Assembly (NCBI GenBank): GCA_905372875.1
Contig: CAJPQU010000041.1
Location: 1-13,790 of the forward strand
Direction of reading: 5' to 3'
Length of the DNA stretch: 13,790 nt
Source: an uncultured Schwartzia sp.
Lineage (GTDB): Bacteria > Bacillota > Negativicutes > Selenomonadales > Selenomonadaceae
In this document: in pieces, positions 12,686-13,790 of the stretch
Position numbering within the stretch: the stretch's first letter is position 1
Layout: every line of letters begins with the position of its first letter
The notes under the pieces: model-generated
The model's input: only the letters and a program-made list of their open reading frames with translations
Told to the model about the DNA's origin: nothing
Databases searched by the model: none
Position numbers and translations under genes: made by a program

Positions 12686-12756
12686 TATGGGACGATCAGC
12701 CCCTTGGACGAGGCGGCGGGCGTATGTGTGATGCGGCGTGTGCCGGTTATTTTCAT
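12685..12756 (-). CDS. Possible 23-codon leader peptide before the metA hairpin
   Basis: The ATG at 12756 overlaps the TAA of the upstream gene as TAATG, and the frame runs 23 codons to a TAG at 12687-12685, exactly where the 5' arm of the terminator hairpin begins. The peptide begins MKITGTRRITHT and is rich in Thr (4) and Ile (3); it has no Met beyond the start. No Shine-Dalgarno is seen, so it would rely on re-initiation after the upstream stop. It may be chance. Confidence 0.25.
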   Translation of the reverse strand: MKITGTRRITHTPAASSKGLIVP

Positions 12757-13688
12757 TATGACGCGGCGGGAGCCGGCTCAGGATTCGTGGCGGCCGGCTT
12801 AGCAGCGTTTCCTCCCGCGCCTAAATCGGTTCGATAGCGGTTCAGCCAGTGAGTGTAGCCTTTGATGAAGGCCCGCAGGCGGACTAATCCGTGCTCCTGT
12901 GCCGTGCCGGCCCGGATGGCGGTGTAGCGTCCGTCCAGCATATCGGCCATGTCTTTCCATCCGGCGGCAGCATTCCAGACGCGCCCGCTGATAATTTTTT
13001 CCGTGCCTTGCTGGCCGTTGAGGGCTTTTTTCGTGAACTTGACTTCGGTGATATTGCCCGCCGCGTCCTTCGTTTCCATCCATTCCCAGTAAATGAGGTT
13101 GTCCCCCGCCATGCGCATGGTGGTCATGTCGGCCCGGGCGGAACTCATGGAGCCGCTCTCTGATTTCGACTCCCAGAGCAGTACCCAGCGGTCGGCAGCT
13201 TTCTGCCGCTCCCGCTCGCCGTAGTGAAAGACGGAGTCCACGATGGCGACGTAGAAGTCCTCATCGAAGGATTGACTGTTGATTTCTTTTGTCGTCCGGG
13301 GATCATAGACTTTTGACCAGATGACCTTATTGTTCGGGTCGTAAAAATTTTCCTGTACATATTCGATTTCCCGGGTCTGGGGACGGACGAGAAGCAGCGC
13401 CGTGCTGTAGGCAAGGCGCTTGGGATCGGGGATACTGGCTTCGATGCCGTAATTGGCGATGGTCTCCTGGGCACCGCCGGCGGTGTAGACGGTCTTCGTC
13501 CAGGCCGACAGCTGCGTGGGCACGCCGTTGATGGCGCTTTCCACCTTCACGTGGGAAGGGGCGTAGTATTTGCCGTACTTCGTGTCGGAATCAATCCATA
13601 CCCATTCGTTAGCTGCTGCTTCGGCCAGCGTGCCGGCCATCATCCACAAGGCCAGCAGCAGGCCGGTGAGCATTGCGCTGCGTTTCAT
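12756..13688 (-). CDS. Secreted Adhesin_E-like protein of unknown function
   Basis: A 310-residue exported protein. The signal peptide (KR at the start, hydrophobic 6-20) is likely cut after AEA near 27. The mature part starts NEWVWIDSDTKYGKYYAPSH and continues SAWTKTVYTAGGAQE, with ALLLVRPQTREIEYVQENFYD. This W-x-x-I-x-S-D, Y-Y, W-T/V-K pattern is like the surface-adhesin-E (Adhesin_E) fold that recurs in Negativicutes exported proteins. A second, weaker unit, DRWVLLWESKSE through WEWMETKDAAGN, suggests two domains. The C-terminus is low-complexity Ala/Pro. The ATG at 13688 is seven bases after GGAGGAG (13695-13701); an upstream in-frame ATG at 13712 has no ribosome site. Adhesion as such is not shown by the sequence. 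Confidence 0.72.
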   Translation of the reverse strand: MKRSAMLTGLLLALWMMAGTLAEAAANEWVWIDSDTKYGKYYAPSHVKVESAINGVPTQLSAWTKTVYTAGGAQETIANYGIEASIPDPKRLAYSTALLLVRPQTREIEYVQENFYDPNNKVIWSKVYDPRTTKEINSQSFDEDFYVAIVDSVFHYGERERQKAADRWVLLWESKSESGSMSSARADMTTMRMAGDNLIYWEWMETKDAAGNITEVKFTKKALNGQQGTEKIISGRVWNAAAGWKDMADMLDGRYTAIRAGTAQEHGLVRLRAFIKGYTHWLNRYRTDLGAGGNAAKPAATNPEPAPAAS

Positions 13689-13721
13689 CTTCGGCTCCTC
13701 CTTCGGACGCAACCGTCCAAG

Positions 13722-13738
13722 ATCATATTTCGTATGAT
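13722..13738. promoter_or_regulatory. Inverted repeat in the promoter/leader of the Adhesin_E-like gene
   Basis: ATCATA-TTTCG-TATGAT, perfect 6-bp arms around five bases, 25 bases or more downstream of the two TATAAT boxes and 34 bases before the ATG. It may be an operator. A small hairpin, GGACG/CGTCC (13705-13718), lies between it and the ribosome site. Confidence 0.4.
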
Positions 13739-13762
13739 AGCTTATGAAGTACCTTTATTTTC

Positions 13763-13781
13763 ATTATATCATAGAATTATA
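13763..13781 (-). promoter_or_regulatory. Two TATAAT boxes for the Adhesin_E-like gene
   Basis: Perfect TATAAT hexamers at 13768-13763 and 13781-13776 on the minus strand in a strongly AT-rich stretch. The -35 of the nearer box would fall at the window edge (CCTCT visible, not consensus) and that of the farther box lies outside, so the promoter is only partly visible. Confidence 0.5.
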
Positions 13782-13790
13782 CCATAGAGG

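Noticed and set aside
12587..12755. SAM riboswitch (S-box, SAM-II, SAM-III) or methionine T-box upstream of metA
   Set aside because: None of the conserved core strings or the T-box AGGGTGG motif is present, and the space is too short for an S-box plus terminator.

Overview
The window reads as a piece of chromosome from a diderm Firmicute, most likely class Negativicutes. A TonB-dependent outer-membrane receptor sits beside genes of Firmicutes character: a ComK-like regulator, a DUF1659/DUF2922 pair with near-perfect AAGGAGGTGA-type Shine-Dalgarno sites, and a Gram-positive-type SOS box motif. Coding is GC-rich with AT-rich promoters. The genus cannot be fixed from the sequence alone.

Layout. 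(1) 23-5194, plus strand: an iron-complex uptake operon with FecCD-type permease, ATPase, TonB-dependent receptor and substrate-binding lipoprotein. All four are tightly packed or overlapping, and the promoter lies left of the window. (2) 5317-6228, minus: a DUF3829/YiiG-type lipoprotein, convergent with the operon. (3) 6466-7476, plus: a lone tyrosine recombinase with its own promoter and terminator. (4) 8805 down to 7609, minus: a small sigma-70-family factor followed closely by a secreted protein of unknown function. (5) 8976-10088, plus, divergent from the sigma gene: a ComK-like competence regulator, then DUF1659 and DUF2922 proteins, ended by a strong terminator. (6) 13688 down to 10217, minus: a secreted Adhesin_E-like protein, MetA with the residue associated with acetyl-CoA use, a secreted protein with a charged repetitive tail, and a small charged protein.

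The most interesting part is the 170-bp divergent region between the sigma gene and the ComK-like gene (8806-8975). It holds a good promoter for the ComK-like gene with a GAAC-N4-GTTC LexA/DinR-type box over its start site. It also holds an 11-bp-arm palindrome and a second promoter for the sigma gene. The sigma leader has three mutually complementary segments, one of which buries the Shine-Dalgarno of a TTG start in a 9-bp hairpin. This suggests a compact, damage-responsive competence or stress switch, which is an inference from sequence only. A second regulatory candidate is the terminator-like hairpin just upstream of metA, preceded by a 23-codon ORF that ends where the hairpin begins.

No tRNA, rRNA, CRISPR array or complete insertion sequence was seen.
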